A stretch of 64,000 bases of DNA from Nocardiopsis alborubida (lineage in GTDB: Bacteria > Actinomycetota > Actinomycetes > Streptosporangiales > Streptosporangiaceae): positions 124,001 to 188,000 of the forward strand of contig NZ_JAAXPG010000001.1 in the NCBI RefSeq assembly GCF_012396365.1, in the 5' to 3' direction. The position numbers and the translations under genes were made by a program. Positions 1-8,769 of this stretch are shown here, one piece after another. The stretch's first letter is position 1, and each line of letters starts with the position of its first letter. The notes under the pieces are model-generated. The model made no database searches, was not told the DNA's origin, and worked only from the letters and a program-made list of their open reading frames with translations.

Positions 1-1653
1 CTGGAGGTGGCCGCAGGGGTCACCACCTTCATCCTCCTCGGCAAGTACTTCGAGGCCCGCTCCAAGAGGCGTGCGGGCGCCGCCCTGCGCGCCCTGCTCG
101 AACTCGGGGTCAGGGAGGCCACCGTCCTGCGCGGCGCGGACGCTCGGCAGGAGTCGGTGCCCGTGGACCGGCTCGTCGTCGGCGACCGCCTCCTCGTCCG
201 GCCGGGGGAGAAGGTGGCCACCGACGGCGTGGTGGAGGAGGGCACCTCCGCCGTGGACATGAGCATGCTCACCGGTGAGTCGGTGCCGGTGGAGGTCGGG
301 CCCGGCGACTCCGTGGTCGGTGCGACCGTCAACGCGGGCGGGCGCCTCGTCGTGCGCGCCACCCGGGTCGGCTCGGACACCCAGCTCGCCCAGATGGCAC
401 GTCTGGTGGAGGAGGCCCAGAACGGCAAGGCCGAGGTCCAACGCCTGGCCGACCGCGTCTCCGGGGTCTTCGTCCCGATCGCCATCCTCGTCGCTCTCGC
501 CACGCTCGTCCTCTGGCTCGTGCTGGGGGCGTCCGCCCCGGCCGCCTTCACCGCCGCGGTCGCGGTGCTCATCATCGCCTGCCCGTGCGCCCTGGGCCTG
601 GCCACGCCCATGGCCCTGATGGTGGGCACCGGGCGCGGCGCCCAGCTGGGCATCCTCATCAAGGGACCGGAGGTGCTGGAGGACACCCGCCGCGTGGACA
701 CGGTCGTGCTGGACAAGACCGGCACCGTCACCACCGGCCGGATGACCCTGACCGGCGTGTTCACCGCCGAGGGCGAGGACGAGGAGGAGGTCCTGCGCCT
801 GGCCGGTGCCCTGGAGGACGCCTCCGAGCACCCCATCGCGCGGGCGGTCGCCGCCGGGGCCGCCGACCGAGTGGGCGCACTCCCGACCCCCGAGGACTTC
901 GCCAACGCCGAGGGCCTGGGCGTGCGGGGGACCGTCGAGGGCCGTGCCGTGGCCGTCGGCCGGGTCGCGCTGCTGGAGGAGCACGGCGCCGTCCTGCCCG
1001 AGCGGCTGGCCGCCGCTCTCGGGGACGCCGAGGCCGAGGGCCGCACCGCCGTGGCCGTGGGCTGGGAGGGCCGGGTCCGGGGCGTGCTGGTGGTGGCCGA
1101 CACTGTCAAGCCGACCAGTGCCGAGGCCGTCCGCAGGTTCCGTGAGCTGGGGCTCACCCCGATCCTGCTCACCGGGGACAACCGGGCGGTGGCCCGGTCG
1201 GTGGCCGACCAGGTCGGCATCGACGAGGTGGTCGCCGAGGTCCTGCCCCGCGACAAGGTCGAGGTCGTGCAGCGGTTGCAGGGCGAGGGGCGCACGGTGG
1301 CGATGGTCGGCGACGGGGTCAACGACGCCGCCGCCCTGGCCCAGGCGGACCTGGGGCTGGCGATGGGCACGGGGACGGACGTGGCCATCGAGGCCAGCGA
1401 CCTGACGCTCGTGCGCGGCGACCTGCGCGCCGCCGCCGACGCCATCCGCCTCTCCCGCAGGACCCTCAGCACCATCAAGGGCAACCTGTTCTGGGCCTTC
1501 GCCTACAACGCCGCCGCGATCCCGCTGGCGGCGGCGGGACTGCTCAACCCCATGATCGCCGGAGCCGCCATGGCCTTCTCCAGCGTCTTCGTCGTCAGCA
1601 ACAGCCAGCGGCTGCGCCGGTTCCGCCCGCTGGCGGGGGACCGGGCCTCCTGA
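1..1653 (+). CDS. copA: Copper-type heavy-metal P1B-ATPase, C-terminal part (5' end outside window)
   Basis: The reading frame is open from base 1, so the N-terminus (metal-binding domain and first membrane helices) lies upstream. What remains holds the actuator TGES motif (residues about 94-97), the transmembrane metal site CPC followed by ALGLATP (about 196), the phosphorylation motif DKTGT (about 236), an SEHP motif in the nucleotide-binding domain (about 276), and the hinge [10 protein letters not shown] (about 437). CPC with SEHP is typical of P1B ATPases, and the Cu(I) exporter CopA is the commonest match. The protein would pump metal out of the cytoplasm at ATP cost. Specificity for Cu over Ag is inferred. 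A strong hairpin follows the stop codon. Confidence 0.9.
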   Translation: MEVAAGVTTFILLGKYFEARSKRRAGAALRALLELGVREATVLRGADARQESVPVDRLVVGDRLLVRPGEKVATDGVVEEGTSAVDMSMLTGESVPVEVGPGDSVVGATVNAGGRLVVRATRVGSDTQLAQMARLVEEAQNGKAEVQRLADRVSGVFVPIAILVALATLVLWLVLGASAPAAFTAAVAVLIIACPCALGLATPMALMVGTGRGAQLGILIKGPEVLEDTRRVDTVVLDKTGTVTTGRMTLTGVFTAEGEDEEEVLRLAGALEDASEHPIARAVAAGAADRVGALPTPEDFANAEGLGVRGTVEGRAVAVGRVALLEEHGAVLPERLAAALGDAEAEGRTAVAVGWEGRVRGVLVVADTVKPTSAEAVRRFRELGLTPILLTGDNRAVARSVADQVGIDEVVAEVLPRDKVEVVQRLQGEGRTVAMVGDGVNDAAALAQADLGLAMGTGTDVAIEASDLTLVRGDLRAAADAIRLSRRTLSTIKGNLFWAFAYNAAAIPLAAAGLLNPMIAGAAMAFSSVFVVSNSQRLRRFRPLAGDRAS

Positions 1654-1675
1654 CCGGCGCACGGGGAGACGACAA

Positions 1676-1712
1676 GGGGGGAGGGGCGCGGGCCGTCCGC
1701 GTCCCTCCCCCC
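1676..1712 (+). terminator. Terminator hairpin after the P1B-ATPase
   Basis: Perfect 10-bp arms, GGGGGGAGGG and CCCTCCCCCC, enclose a further GC-rich inner stem (CGCGG/CCGCG). There is no U-tract, which is normal for high-GC actinobacteria. Confidence 0.6.
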
Positions 1713-2088
1713 CTGACGAGGGGGCGTCCTCCGTTCCGCCGCGGCGGGTTCCGCCGACCCCGGTCCCGACACGACCTGGTGATGACCACGGGTGTTCCCC
1801 TGATCGCGGACGGAGGTGCCGGAGGTGGACCGGGCCCCGATCCGAGGGGGTCCTGCCCCGGCCAAGGATGTGAGGCGGGTCTCGCGCCCGCCCGGGGCGG
1901 GCCGCTAAGGTTGCGCGGGGCCGCGCGGTCCGGGCGTGTCCGCGCGATCGGTGCGGCCCCGCCGTGCCCGTACGCCCCCGCACACGAGGCCCCCGCCCCG
2001 GCCGCCGAGCCCCTCCCCCGCCTCCTTCGACCTCCCACGTGAAGGACGGACCCCCGCCCGTACCCGATCGCCCCCAGCCGAGGTACCC
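1713..2088. other. Intergenic stretch without a recognised gene
   Basis: Only overlapping frames with arginine/proline-rich low-complexity translations are present. I see no domain, RNA or repeat. It should contain the promoter of the P450 gene, but no clear -35/-10 pair stands out. Confidence 0.5.
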
Positions 2089-3399
2089 GTGTCCTCTGGA
2101 TGTCCCCGAGCCTCGCTGCACCACAGCGAGCCGCACCCCGACCCCTACGCCGTGTACGCCGGGATGCGCGCAGACCACGGGCCCGTGGTCCCGGTCGAGC
2201 TCGAACCCGGTGTGCACGGGTGGCTGGTCACCGACTACGCCACCCTCATCTCCTGGTCACGGGACACCACCGCGTTCAGCCACGACTCCCGGCTGTGGCG
2301 GGACCTCACCGAGGGACGGGTCGGCCCGGACTCCGCGCTGCCGCCGATGCTGGCCCCGCGCGCGAGCGCCCTGTACGTCGACGGCGTGGAGCACCAGCGC
2401 TACCGCGGGGCCATCACCGACGTCCTCGGCAGCGTCGACGCCGAACACCTGCGCCGGATCGCCAGCCGCCACGCCGACCGGCTCATCGACGGGTTCTGCG
2501 CGCGGGGACGGGCCGAACTCCTCGACGAGTACGCGCGCGTGCTGCCGCCGCTGGTCATGAACGACCTCTTCGGCTTCGGGGAGGACCAGGGGAGGCGCTT
2601 CGTCACCGCCATGCGCAACCTGTGGCTCGGCGTGGACACGGAGAGGTCCCACGCCGAGGCCGAGCGGGTGCTGTCGGAGGTGGTGGCGGCCAGGCGCCGC
2701 GAACCCGGTGACGACCTCACCACACGGCTGATCCAGCACCGCGCCGCCCTCAGCGACGAGGAGGTGACCATGCAGCTCCTGCTGGTCACCGCCGCCAACG
2801 AGCCGACCGCGAACCTGATCGACGCGACCCTGCGCGCCGTCCTGACCGGCCCCTCCGGGCACGGCACGGCCCCGCCCTCCGACGCCTCCCTGGCCGAGGT
2901 CCTCGACCGCGTGCTGTGGCGGGACCCGCCGATCACCAACTTCCCCGTCCTCTACCCGCGCGTGGACGTGCCCCTCGACGGCGACCGGGTGATCGAGGCC
3001 GGCTCCCCCGTGCTGATGGCCTTCGCCGCGGCGAACCACTTCTTCGCCCTGGAGAACGCCGAGCGGATGGAGGAGACCGCCAACCGGGCGCACGTGGCCT
3101 GGGGCGCGGGGCCGCACCGGTGCCCCGCCATCGAGGAGGCGACCACCGTCGCCGGCGTCGCGGTGCGCGTCCTGCTCAACCGCCTGCCCGGACTGCGCCT
3201 GGCCGTCCCGCCCGAGCAGCTGCGCTGGCGGCTGTCGACCCTGTCCTGGTCTCCGGTCCGGCTCCCCGTCGAGTTCGCCCCGCAGGACCCCCCGCCCCGC
3301 GGGCCCGGAGAGGCGGCGCCGCTTTCGGCCGGCCCGCAGGCCTCCGGCGGCCCGTCGCCCCTGTCGAGCTTCCTGGTGCGGCTGCTGCGCAGATCGTGA
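2089..3399 (+). CDS. Cytochrome P450, CYP157-like, lacking the ExxR motif
   Basis: About 436 residues from GTG 2089. An upstream frame continues to 1936, but its extra 51 residues are Arg/Pro-rich junk, and GAGG lies just before GTG 2089. The haem region WGAGPHRCP keeps the axial cysteine. Helix I has AANEPT, with no acid-alcohol pair of the usual AGxDT type. The K-helix, normally ExxR, reads DRVLW just before RDPP, so both Glu and Arg of ExxR are missing. This matches the CYP157 family described in Streptomyces, where ExxR is replaced by an EQSLW-like motif. Those P450s often accompany conservon operons; none is seen here. The substrate is unknown. A Pro/Gly-rich C-terminal tail of about 40 residues follows the fold. 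Confidence 0.82.
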   Translation: MSSGCPRASLHHSEPHPDPYAVYAGMRADHGPVVPVELEPGVHGWLVTDYATLISWSRDTTAFSHDSRLWRDLTEGRVGPDSALPPMLAPRASALYVDGVEHQRYRGAITDVLGSVDAEHLRRIASRHADRLIDGFCARGRAELLDEYARVLPPLVMNDLFGFGEDQGRRFVTAMRNLWLGVDTERSHAEAERVLSEVVAARRREPGDDLTTRLIQHRAALSDEEVTMQLLLVTAANEPTANLIDATLRAVLTGPSGHGTAPPSDASLAEVLDRVLWRDPPITNFPVLYPRVDVPLDGDRVIEAGSPVLMAFAAANHFFALENAERMEETANRAHVAWGAGPHRCPAIEEATTVAGVAVRVLLNRLPGLRLAVPPEQLRWRLSTLSWSPVRLPVEFAPQDPPPRGPGEAAPLSAGPQASGGPSPLSSFLVRLLRRS

Positions 3400-3676
3400 G
3401 GCGGCCCCGTCCGCACGTCCGTACGGCCAGGGCCGGGCGGACACGCCCGGTGATCCCCGTCCCGCCGGTCCGGCGGAGTCTGGAGCCCTCGTGGGAATCC
3501 GCCCACTTCAGAGGCGTGCTTACGGACGTCCCGCACCCTGGGAAGACACATGACACCGTGGCGGGGAGCGCCAACAGTGGCCCGGGGATCCTAGACTCGC
3601 TAAGGCCCCGAGGTCTCCCCTCCGCCGCGCCCCGAACTCCCCACACCGCCCCTCCCCACAGAGGAACAGCGCCTTC

Positions 3677-5374
3677 ATGAACAGTTCCGAAGCCGACCCC
3701 GGTCGTCTCCTGGCCAACCGGTACCGCCTGGACGAGGTCATCGGCTCCGGCGGCATGGGGCGGGTCTGGCAGGGCACTGACACCCTCCTGGACCGGCCGG
3801 TCGCCGTCAAGGAGCTGACCACGCCGCCGAACCTGCCCCCGCACGAGGTCGAGGTGCTGCGCACCCGCATGCTGCGCGAGGCGCGCAGCGCGGCGCAGCT
3901 CAGCCACCCCGCCATCATCACGGTGTTCGACGTGGCCGACGAGGACGGCCGCCCGTGGATCGTCATGGAACTGGTCCGCGGCCCCTCCCTGGGCGACCTC
4001 GTCCGCGACGAGGGCGCGCTGCCGGTCCGGCGGGCCGCCGCGATCGGCGAGCAGATGGCGGCCGGGCTGGCCGAGGCGCACGCCCGCGGCATCGTGCACC
4101 GCGACATCAAGCCGGGCAACGTGCTCATCGCCGGGAACGACCGCGCGGTCCTGACCGACTTCGGCATCGCCCACCTGGACGGCTCCACCCACCTGACCAG
4201 TACCGGTCTGCTGATCGGCTCCCCGAGCTACCTGGCCCCCGAGGTCGCGCACGGGTACTCGGCCACCCCGGCCTCGGACATGTGGGCCCTGGGCATCACC
4301 CTCTACCAGGCGGTCGAGGGCACCCTGCCCTTCGACCGGCCGACCCCGATGGCGACGCTGACCGCCATCGTCACCCAGGACCTGCCGGAGCCGGTCAACG
4401 CCGGTCCGCTGCGCCCGGTCCTGGAGGCCCTGTGCGAGAAGCGCCCGGAGGACCGGCCGTCGGTCGGCGAGGTGCGCGCCCTGCTGCGCGAGATCCGTGA
4501 CGCGGACGACACTCCTGAGACGGTCACCCCCACACTGGTCACCACCGTGCCCACGCCGGAGCCGGAGCCGGAGCGGATCGCGGAGTCGGCCGTCCGCGCC
4601 GAGCCCTCGGGCCCCGGCCCTGCCGCCCGCCCCGCCGTCCGCGGTGGGAAGCGCCCCGGTTCCGCCAGGAGGACGCTGCTGGTCGCCGCCGCCGTGCTCG
4701 TGCTGCTCGTCGTGGGCGCCACCACCAGCCTCCTGGTGAGCATGAACCGCTCGGGCGGGCCCGACACCGGGCTGGTCGACGGATCGGGGCAGGAGGCCGC
4801 CGCCGACCCCGGCGCGGAGGTGCCGGAGCCCCCCGCAGAGGAGAGCGCGTCCGCCGCTGAGGAGACGCCGCAGGAGTCCGCACAGGCCTCGGACGAGGAG
4901 TCGGAGGCCGAGCAGGACGAGGACGGCGTGGAGGAGGCCTGGGGGCCCCTCACCCGCCACGAGGACTCCAGCGGCTTCTCCGTGGACGTCCCCGAGGGCT
5001 GGAACGTCGAGCGGGAGGGCCACATGGTCTACTTCCGCAACCCCGACGGCGGCTACCTGCTGGTGGACCAGACCGACGACCCCAACCCCGACGCCGGGGA
5101 CGACTGGCGCGAGTTCGAGCCCGTCGGCAGCGGCAACTTCAGCGGCTACGAACTGATCGGCATCGAGGACGTGGAGGCCGACTGGACGGAGGACTACGTC
5201 AGCGCCGCCGACTGGGAGTTCACCTTCGGCAACGGCGACATGCACGCCATCAACCGGGGCTTCCACACCGAGGACATCGGCTACGCCCTGTTCCTGGTCT
5301 CCAGCAACGACCACCCCGAGGAGAACCGGGCGCTGCTGGACCACATGTCCCGCGGCTTCGAACCGGCCGACTGA
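3677..5374 (+). CDS. Membrane-anchored eukaryotic-type Ser/Thr protein kinase
   Basis: 565 residues. The N-terminal kinase domain (about 12-275) shows the glycine loop GSGGMGRVWQG, the VAVKEL lysine, catalytic HRDIKPGN, DFGIAHL and the activation segment GSPSYLAPE. All catalytic residues are present, so it should be active. A proline/glutamate-rich linker leads to one transmembrane helix (about 335-357). An acidic linker follows, then an extracytoplasmic domain (about 420-565) rich in Tyr/Trp/Asp. This PknB-like topology senses an external signal and phosphorylates cytoplasmic proteins. There are no PASTA repeats, so it is not PknB itself. TAGACT at 3592-3597 may be the -10 box. GAGGAA lies about 10 nt before the ATG. 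Confidence 0.9.
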   Translation: MNSSEADPGRLLANRYRLDEVIGSGGMGRVWQGTDTLLDRPVAVKELTTPPNLPPHEVEVLRTRMLREARSAAQLSHPAIITVFDVADEDGRPWIVMELVRGPSLGDLVRDEGALPVRRAAAIGEQMAAGLAEAHARGIVHRDIKPGNVLIAGNDRAVLTDFGIAHLDGSTHLTSTGLLIGSPSYLAPEVAHGYSATPASDMWALGITLYQAVEGTLPFDRPTPMATLTAIVTQDLPEPVNAGPLRPVLEALCEKRPEDRPSVGEVRALLREIRDADDTPETVTPTLVTTVPTPEPEPERIAESAVRAEPSGPGPAARPAVRGGKRPGSARRTLLVAAAVLVLLVVGATTSLLVSMNRSGGPDTGLVDGSGQEAAADPGAEVPEPPAEESASAAEETPQESAQASDEESEAEQDEDGVEEAWGPLTRHEDSSGFSVDVPEGWNVEREGHMVYFRNPDGGYLLVDQTDDPNPDAGDDWREFEPVGSGNFSGYELIGIEDVEADWTEDYVSAADWEFTFGNGDMHAINRGFHTEDIGYALFLVSSNDHPEENRALLDHMSRGFEPAD

Positions 5375-5390
5375 GTGCCATGGGAGTCCG

Positions 5391-5479
5391 CCCCCTTCGC
5401 CGTGATCTTGTACTTATAGCGAGGCTCGACCGTCCAACCTCGCTATAAGTACAAGATCACCGCAGGTCAGAGCCCCTTG
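5391..5479. repeat. Dispersed hairpin repeat, copy 1 (bidirectional terminator)
   Basis: A perfect inverted repeat with 23-bp arms (5402-5424 and 5438-5460, beginning GTGATCTTGTACTTATAGCG) and a 13-nt loop lies between two convergent genes. Flanks CCCCTTCGC on the left and CGCAGGTCAGAGCCC on the right recur, in inverted orientation, around a second hairpin at 45501-45589. The repeated element is therefore longer than the stem. Its position suggests transcription termination for both neighbours. Confidence 0.8.
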
Positions 5480-5529
5480 CGTCGCGCCAGCAACGTTTCC
5501 GGTTAGTCCACTGGGCGGTCGGGGAGCGG

Positions 5530-6456
5530 TCAGAACACCGAGCAGTTGGTGATGTCGGTGAAGGCCTCCAGGGCCAGCGCCGCCGTCGCCGAGTTGCCCT
5601 TGGAGTCCAGGCCCGGACCCCACGCCGCCACGGAGCAGCGCCCCGGCACGATCGCGAGGATGCCGCCGCCCACCCCGCTCTTGCAGGGCAGGCCGACGCG
5701 GTAGGCGAACTCGCCCGCGGCGTCGTAGGTGCCGCAGGTGAGCATCACCGCCATGATGCGGCGCGCGTCGGAGCGGCTGAGCAGCTGGGAGCCGTCCGCC
5801 CGCCTGCCGTGGCGTGCCAGCAGCAGCCCCGCCCGGGCCAGCTCCTCGCAGCTGACGGTGATCGCGCACTGCCGGAAGTAGTGGTCCAGCACATCCGGTA
5901 CCGGGTTGTGCATGTTGCCGAAGCTCGACATGAGGTACGCCAGCGCCCGGTTGCGGTCCCCGTGCTCGTCCTCCGAGCGCGCCACCAGGTTGTCCGCGTG
6001 CAGGTCGGGGTCGCCCGTCTCCGCGCACAGCAGCTCCCCCAGGGCGCCGACGGCGTCCCCGGTGTCGGTCAGCAGCTGGTCGGTGACGATGAGCGCGCCC
6101 GGGTTGATCATCGGGTTGCGGGGCACGCCGCTCTCGAACTCCAGCTGGTACAGGGAGTTGAAGGAGGTGCCCGAGGGCTCCCGGTGGACCCGCTTCCACA
6201 CGCTGTCCCCGGACCTGCTCATCACCAGGGCCAGGGTGAACACCTTGGTGATGCTCTGCATGGAGAAGCGCGTTCCGGAGTGGTCGCCGACGCTGTACAG
6301 GTCACCGTCAACCGTGGCCACGGAGAACCCGAACTCGTCCGGGTCCACGCGGGCCAGTTCGGGGATGTAGTCGGCGACCCGGCCCTCACCGATGTGCGAC
6401 CGCACCCTCTCCATGACGGCGTCGAGCACTTCCCCGTAGTCGTGGTAGTCGCTCAC
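5530..6456 (-). CDS. glsA: Glutaminase
   Basis: 308 residues from a GTG start. The beta-lactamase-like serine glutaminase fold is shown by SMQSITKVF (catalytic Ser and the SxxK lysine), NPMINPGALI, the SFGNMHNPVPD segment, CGTYDAAGEFAY and KSGVGGGI near the C-terminus. Full length for the bacterial GlsA family. It hydrolyses L-glutamine to glutamate and ammonia in the cytoplasm. It stands alone, convergent with the upstream kinase gene and separated from it by the hairpin repeat. No regulator is adjacent. Confidence 0.95.
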   Translation of the reverse strand: MSDYHDYGEVLDAVMERVRSHIGEGRVADYIPELARVDPDEFGFSVATVDGDLYSVGDHSGTRFSMQSITKVFTLALVMSRSGDSVWKRVHREPSGTSFNSLYQLEFESGVPRNPMINPGALIVTDQLLTDTGDAVGALGELLCAETGDPDLHADNLVARSEDEHGDRNRALAYLMSSFGNMHNPVPDVLDHYFRQCAITVSCEELARAGLLLARHGRRADGSQLLSRSDARRIMAVMLTCGTYDAAGEFAYRVGLPCKSGVGGGILAIVPGRCSVAAWGPGLDSKGNSATAALALEAFTDITNCSVF

Positions 6457-6602
6457 CTCGGCCGATGCCCCCTCCCGTGTCGGTGTGCCTCACCCCCCCG
6501 GCTACCCAGGACGGGCTCCGGCATGGCTCGGGGCGGCCCCGAAGGCGCGGGGAGGGGCCGGGAGACGGCCCGGGGCGGCCGCTGGGGGGAACGGGAGGCG
6601 GA

Positions 6603-7283
6603 TCAGCCCCTCCCGTCCAGAAGCTGGGCGTCGTGCACGAGCAGCGCCACCTGCACACGGTTGTTGAGCCCGAGCTTGGTGAGGATGCTCGACACGTGCG
6701 TCTTGACCGTCGGCACGCTCAGGAACAGGGCCGAGGCGATGTCGGCGTTGGAGCGGCCCTCGCCGACCGCCACGGCCACCTCCACCTCCCGGCCGTTGAG
6801 CGCCGAGAGCCGCTCGCGCGCACGCAGGGCCCGCTCGCCGCGGTCGTTGGCGCCCACCCGCTCGACCAGCCGCCGCGTCACCGTCGGGGACAGCACCGAC
6901 ATGCCCCGGGACACCTGGCGCACCGACTCCACGATCTCCGCGGGAGGGGTGTCCTTGAGCAGGAACCCGGCCGCGCCCGCCCGCAGCGCGCGCAGGACGT
7001 GCTCGTCGGCGTCGAAGGTGGTCAGCACCAGCACCTCCGGCGGGTCCTCCAGGGCCCGCAGCCGCTCGGTGGCGGTCAGCCCGTCCACCGTCGGCATCCG
7101 GATGTCCATCAGGACCACGTCGGGGGAGTGGCGCGCCACCAGGTCGACCACCGCGCTCCCGTCCTCGGCCTCGGCCAGCACCCGGATGTCGGGCGCGCCG
7201 CCCATCATCATCACCAGGCCGACCCGGACCAGCGCGTCGTCATCGACGAGCACGACCCCGATCTCCCGCTCCGTCTCGCTCAT
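6603..7283 (-). CDS. NarL/LuxR-family response regulator (partner of the disrupted histidine kinase)
   Basis: 226 residues from ATG 7283 (MSETEREIG). The receiver domain has acidic VDDD at the start, phospho-acceptor Asp in VLMDIRMP and the conserved Lys in LLKDTPP. The C-terminal LuxR helix-turn-helix ends in the VKTHVSSILTKLGL segment. The reading frame continues upstream of the ATG into an insertion element; those residues are element-derived and not native. Removing the element rejoins this gene to the histidine kinase with an ATGA overlap, so it was once translationally coupled. Now no Shine-Dalgarno sequence precedes the ATG, so expression may be reduced. Confidence 0.93.
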   Translation of the reverse strand: MSETEREIGVVLVDDDALVRVGLVMMMGGAPDIRVLAEAEDGSAVVDLVARHSPDVVLMDIRMPTVDGLTATERLRALEDPPEVLVLTTFDADEHVLRALRAGAAGFLLKDTPPAEIVESVRQVSRGMSVLSPTVTRRLVERVGANDRGERALRARERLSALNGREVEVAVAVGEGRSNADIASALFLSVPTVKTHVSSILTKLGLNNRVQVALLVHDAQLLDGRG

Positions 7284-7612
7284 CTGTTTGTTGGGCGTGG
7301 ATACCCCGTCCTTCAGGGCGGGGAAGAACACACCCTCTCCCTTCTTGTGACTTTCTGTTGGATTCGCCTCACGCGATCGCAGGGCGGTCGCTACGGTGTG
7401 TGCCATGACCAGGAAGAGCGTGAAGCGGGCGTTTCGGTACCGCTTCTATCCGAGTGATGTGCAGGCGGCTGAGCTGCCGCGCACGTTCGGGTGCGTGCGC
7501 CTGGTCTACAACCGCGCTCTGGCCGAACGCACCGCCGCCTGGCAGCAGCGCCGCGAGCGGGTGGGTTACTCCCACACCTCGGGGATGCTGACCGCCTGGA
7601 AGAGGAAGTCAA
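7284..7612 (+). mobile_element. IS200/IS605-type TnpB-only element, internally deleted remnant (329 bp)
   Basis: It begins with CTGTTTGTTGGGCGTGG exactly after CAT (the complement of the response regulator start codon) and ends with AAGTCAA. Both termini match the intact element at 8770-10164. The left-end hairpin CCCCGTCC/GGGCGGGG is present. The tnpB frame runs normally to the Leu-Thr-Ala-Trp-Lys-Arg segment and then jumps straight to the right-end AAGTCAA. About 1.06 kb is therefore missing at a GAGG/GAAG microhomology. Sequence differences from the intact copy (for example TTCGGTACCG versus TTCAAATACCG) show the two are not recent duplicates. Confidence 0.88.
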
Positions 7613-7626
7613 GTCGGCCACGGTAG
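7405..7626 (+). pseudogene. tnpB fragment (N-terminal 70 or so residues)
   Basis: The frame starts MTRKSVKRAFRYRFYP and keeps the TnpB N-terminal signature (FGCVRLVYNRAL). After TAWKR it runs out through the right end of the element into flanking DNA and stops at 7626. The RuvC catalytic domain and zinc finger are gone, so no nuclease can be made. It overlaps the 3' end of the histidine kinase on the other strand. Confidence 0.88.
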
Positions 7627-8769
7627 CCATGCCGCCAGCCGCCAGCCACCCCGGCCGTCCGGACCGTGCTCCAGCCGCCCCGAGGCCAGGGACACCCGCT
7701 CGGCGAGCCCGACCAGGCCCTGGCCGTCGCCGTCCCCGCCCGACGCCGTGCGGGGGGCGCGGGGGGAGGGGTCGTTGCCCACCTCCACCAGCAGGCCGTC
7801 GCCCGGGGCTCCCCGGACCAGCACGCGCGTGGTGGCGCCCGGGGCGTGCTTGCGCACGTTCGTCAGCCCCTCCTGGACGATCCGGTACGCGGTGCGCCCG
7901 GTGCGCTCGGGGACCGTCCCGGCGCACTCCTGCACGAACTCCACCCGGGTTCCGGCCTCGTCGGCCTCCTCCACCAGCTGCCGCAGGTCGGCCATGGTCG
8001 GCTGAGGCAGCTCCCCGACGGGCGCGCGCAGCACGCCGATCACCTCCCGCAGGTCCTGGAGGGCCTGGTGGGCGCTCTCGCGGATCACCTTCGCCGACCG
8101 GGCCACCTCCTCGGCGGGGGCGTCCGGCCGGTACTCCAGGGCGCCCGCGTGCACGCTCAGCAGCGACAGCCGGTGCCCCAGTACGTCGTGGATCTCGCGG
8201 GCCATGGCCTCGCGGACCTGGTGCTGGGCGTGCTCGGCGCGCAGCTGTGCCTCGGTCTCGGCGTGCACGGCCCGGGCGCGCAGCGACTCCACCAGCTCAC
8301 GCCGGTGCTGGACGGTGAGCCCCCATCCGGTCACGGCGCCCTGGAGGGCGGCCCCCAGCAGGAAGATCACCAGGAACGGGGCGTGCGGGTCGGGCCACAG
8401 CGCGGCGTGCACGAGCGAGGCGCCCACACTCAGCCCGTACACCGCCAGGCTGGTGCGGGGCGGGCGGCGCACGGCCAGCGAGAACAGGGCGATGAGCATC
8501 ACGCCCGAGGCCAGGCTGGAGACGGCGGAGTACAGGACGAGCACGACGGCGAGCTGGACCGGCCAGCGCCGCCGCCACCACAGCGCCAGGCAGGCCAGCA
8601 GGGTCAGGGCCGTGTCGGTGGCCTTGAGCCACACGGGCGGGACCGGTTCGCGGACGGGCAGGTCGGGGAACTCGGCGGCGTTCATCAGCACGGAGAGGAG
8701 GGCGATCAGGAAGATGGAGGAGTCCACGATCCAGTCGCGCGCGCCGCACCGCCCGGCCATAGCGTTCAT
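7609..8769 (-). CDS. DesK/NarX-type membrane sensor histidine kinase
   Basis: 386 residues from ATG 8769 (MNAMAG; ATG 8760 is an alternative). About four or five membrane helices fill residues 12-150. A HisKA_3 segment follows with phospho-acceptor His in REIHDVLGHRLS, then a HATPase domain with the N-box EGLTNVRKHA and the G-box GQGLVGLAERV. The last codon and stop are completed by the right end of the inserted element (CCG ACT TGA). Before insertion the same Pro-Thr-stop would have been read as CCG ACA TGA, overlapping the response regulator ATG. The protein sequence is thus intact. The native 5' region is displaced by a second element starting at base 8770. Confidence 0.92.
   Translation of the reverse strand: MNAMAGRCGARDWIVDSSIFLIALLSVLMNAAEFPDLPVREPVPPVWLKATDTALTLLACLALWWRRRWPVQLAVVLVLYSAVSSLASGVMLIALFSLAVRRPPRTSLAVYGLSVGASLVHAALWPDPHAPFLVIFLLGAALQGAVTGWGLTVQHRRELVESLRARAVHAETEAQLRAEHAQHQVREAMAREIHDVLGHRLSLLSVHAGALEYRPDAPAEEVARSAKVIRESAHQALQDLREVIGVLRAPVGELPQPTMADLRQLVEEADEAGTRVEFVQECAGTVPERTGRTAYRIVQEGLTNVRKHAPGATTRVLVRGAPGDGLLVEVGNDPSPRAPRTASGGDGDGQGLVGLAERVSLASGRLEHGPDGRGGWRLAAWLPWPT

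Noticed and set aside
3176-5344. Very long open frame on the minus strand opposite the Ser/Thr kinase (722 codons)
   Set aside because: It mirrors a well-supported kinase; its translation is Gly/Val/Arg/Leu low-complexity, typical of antisense frames in GC-rich DNA.
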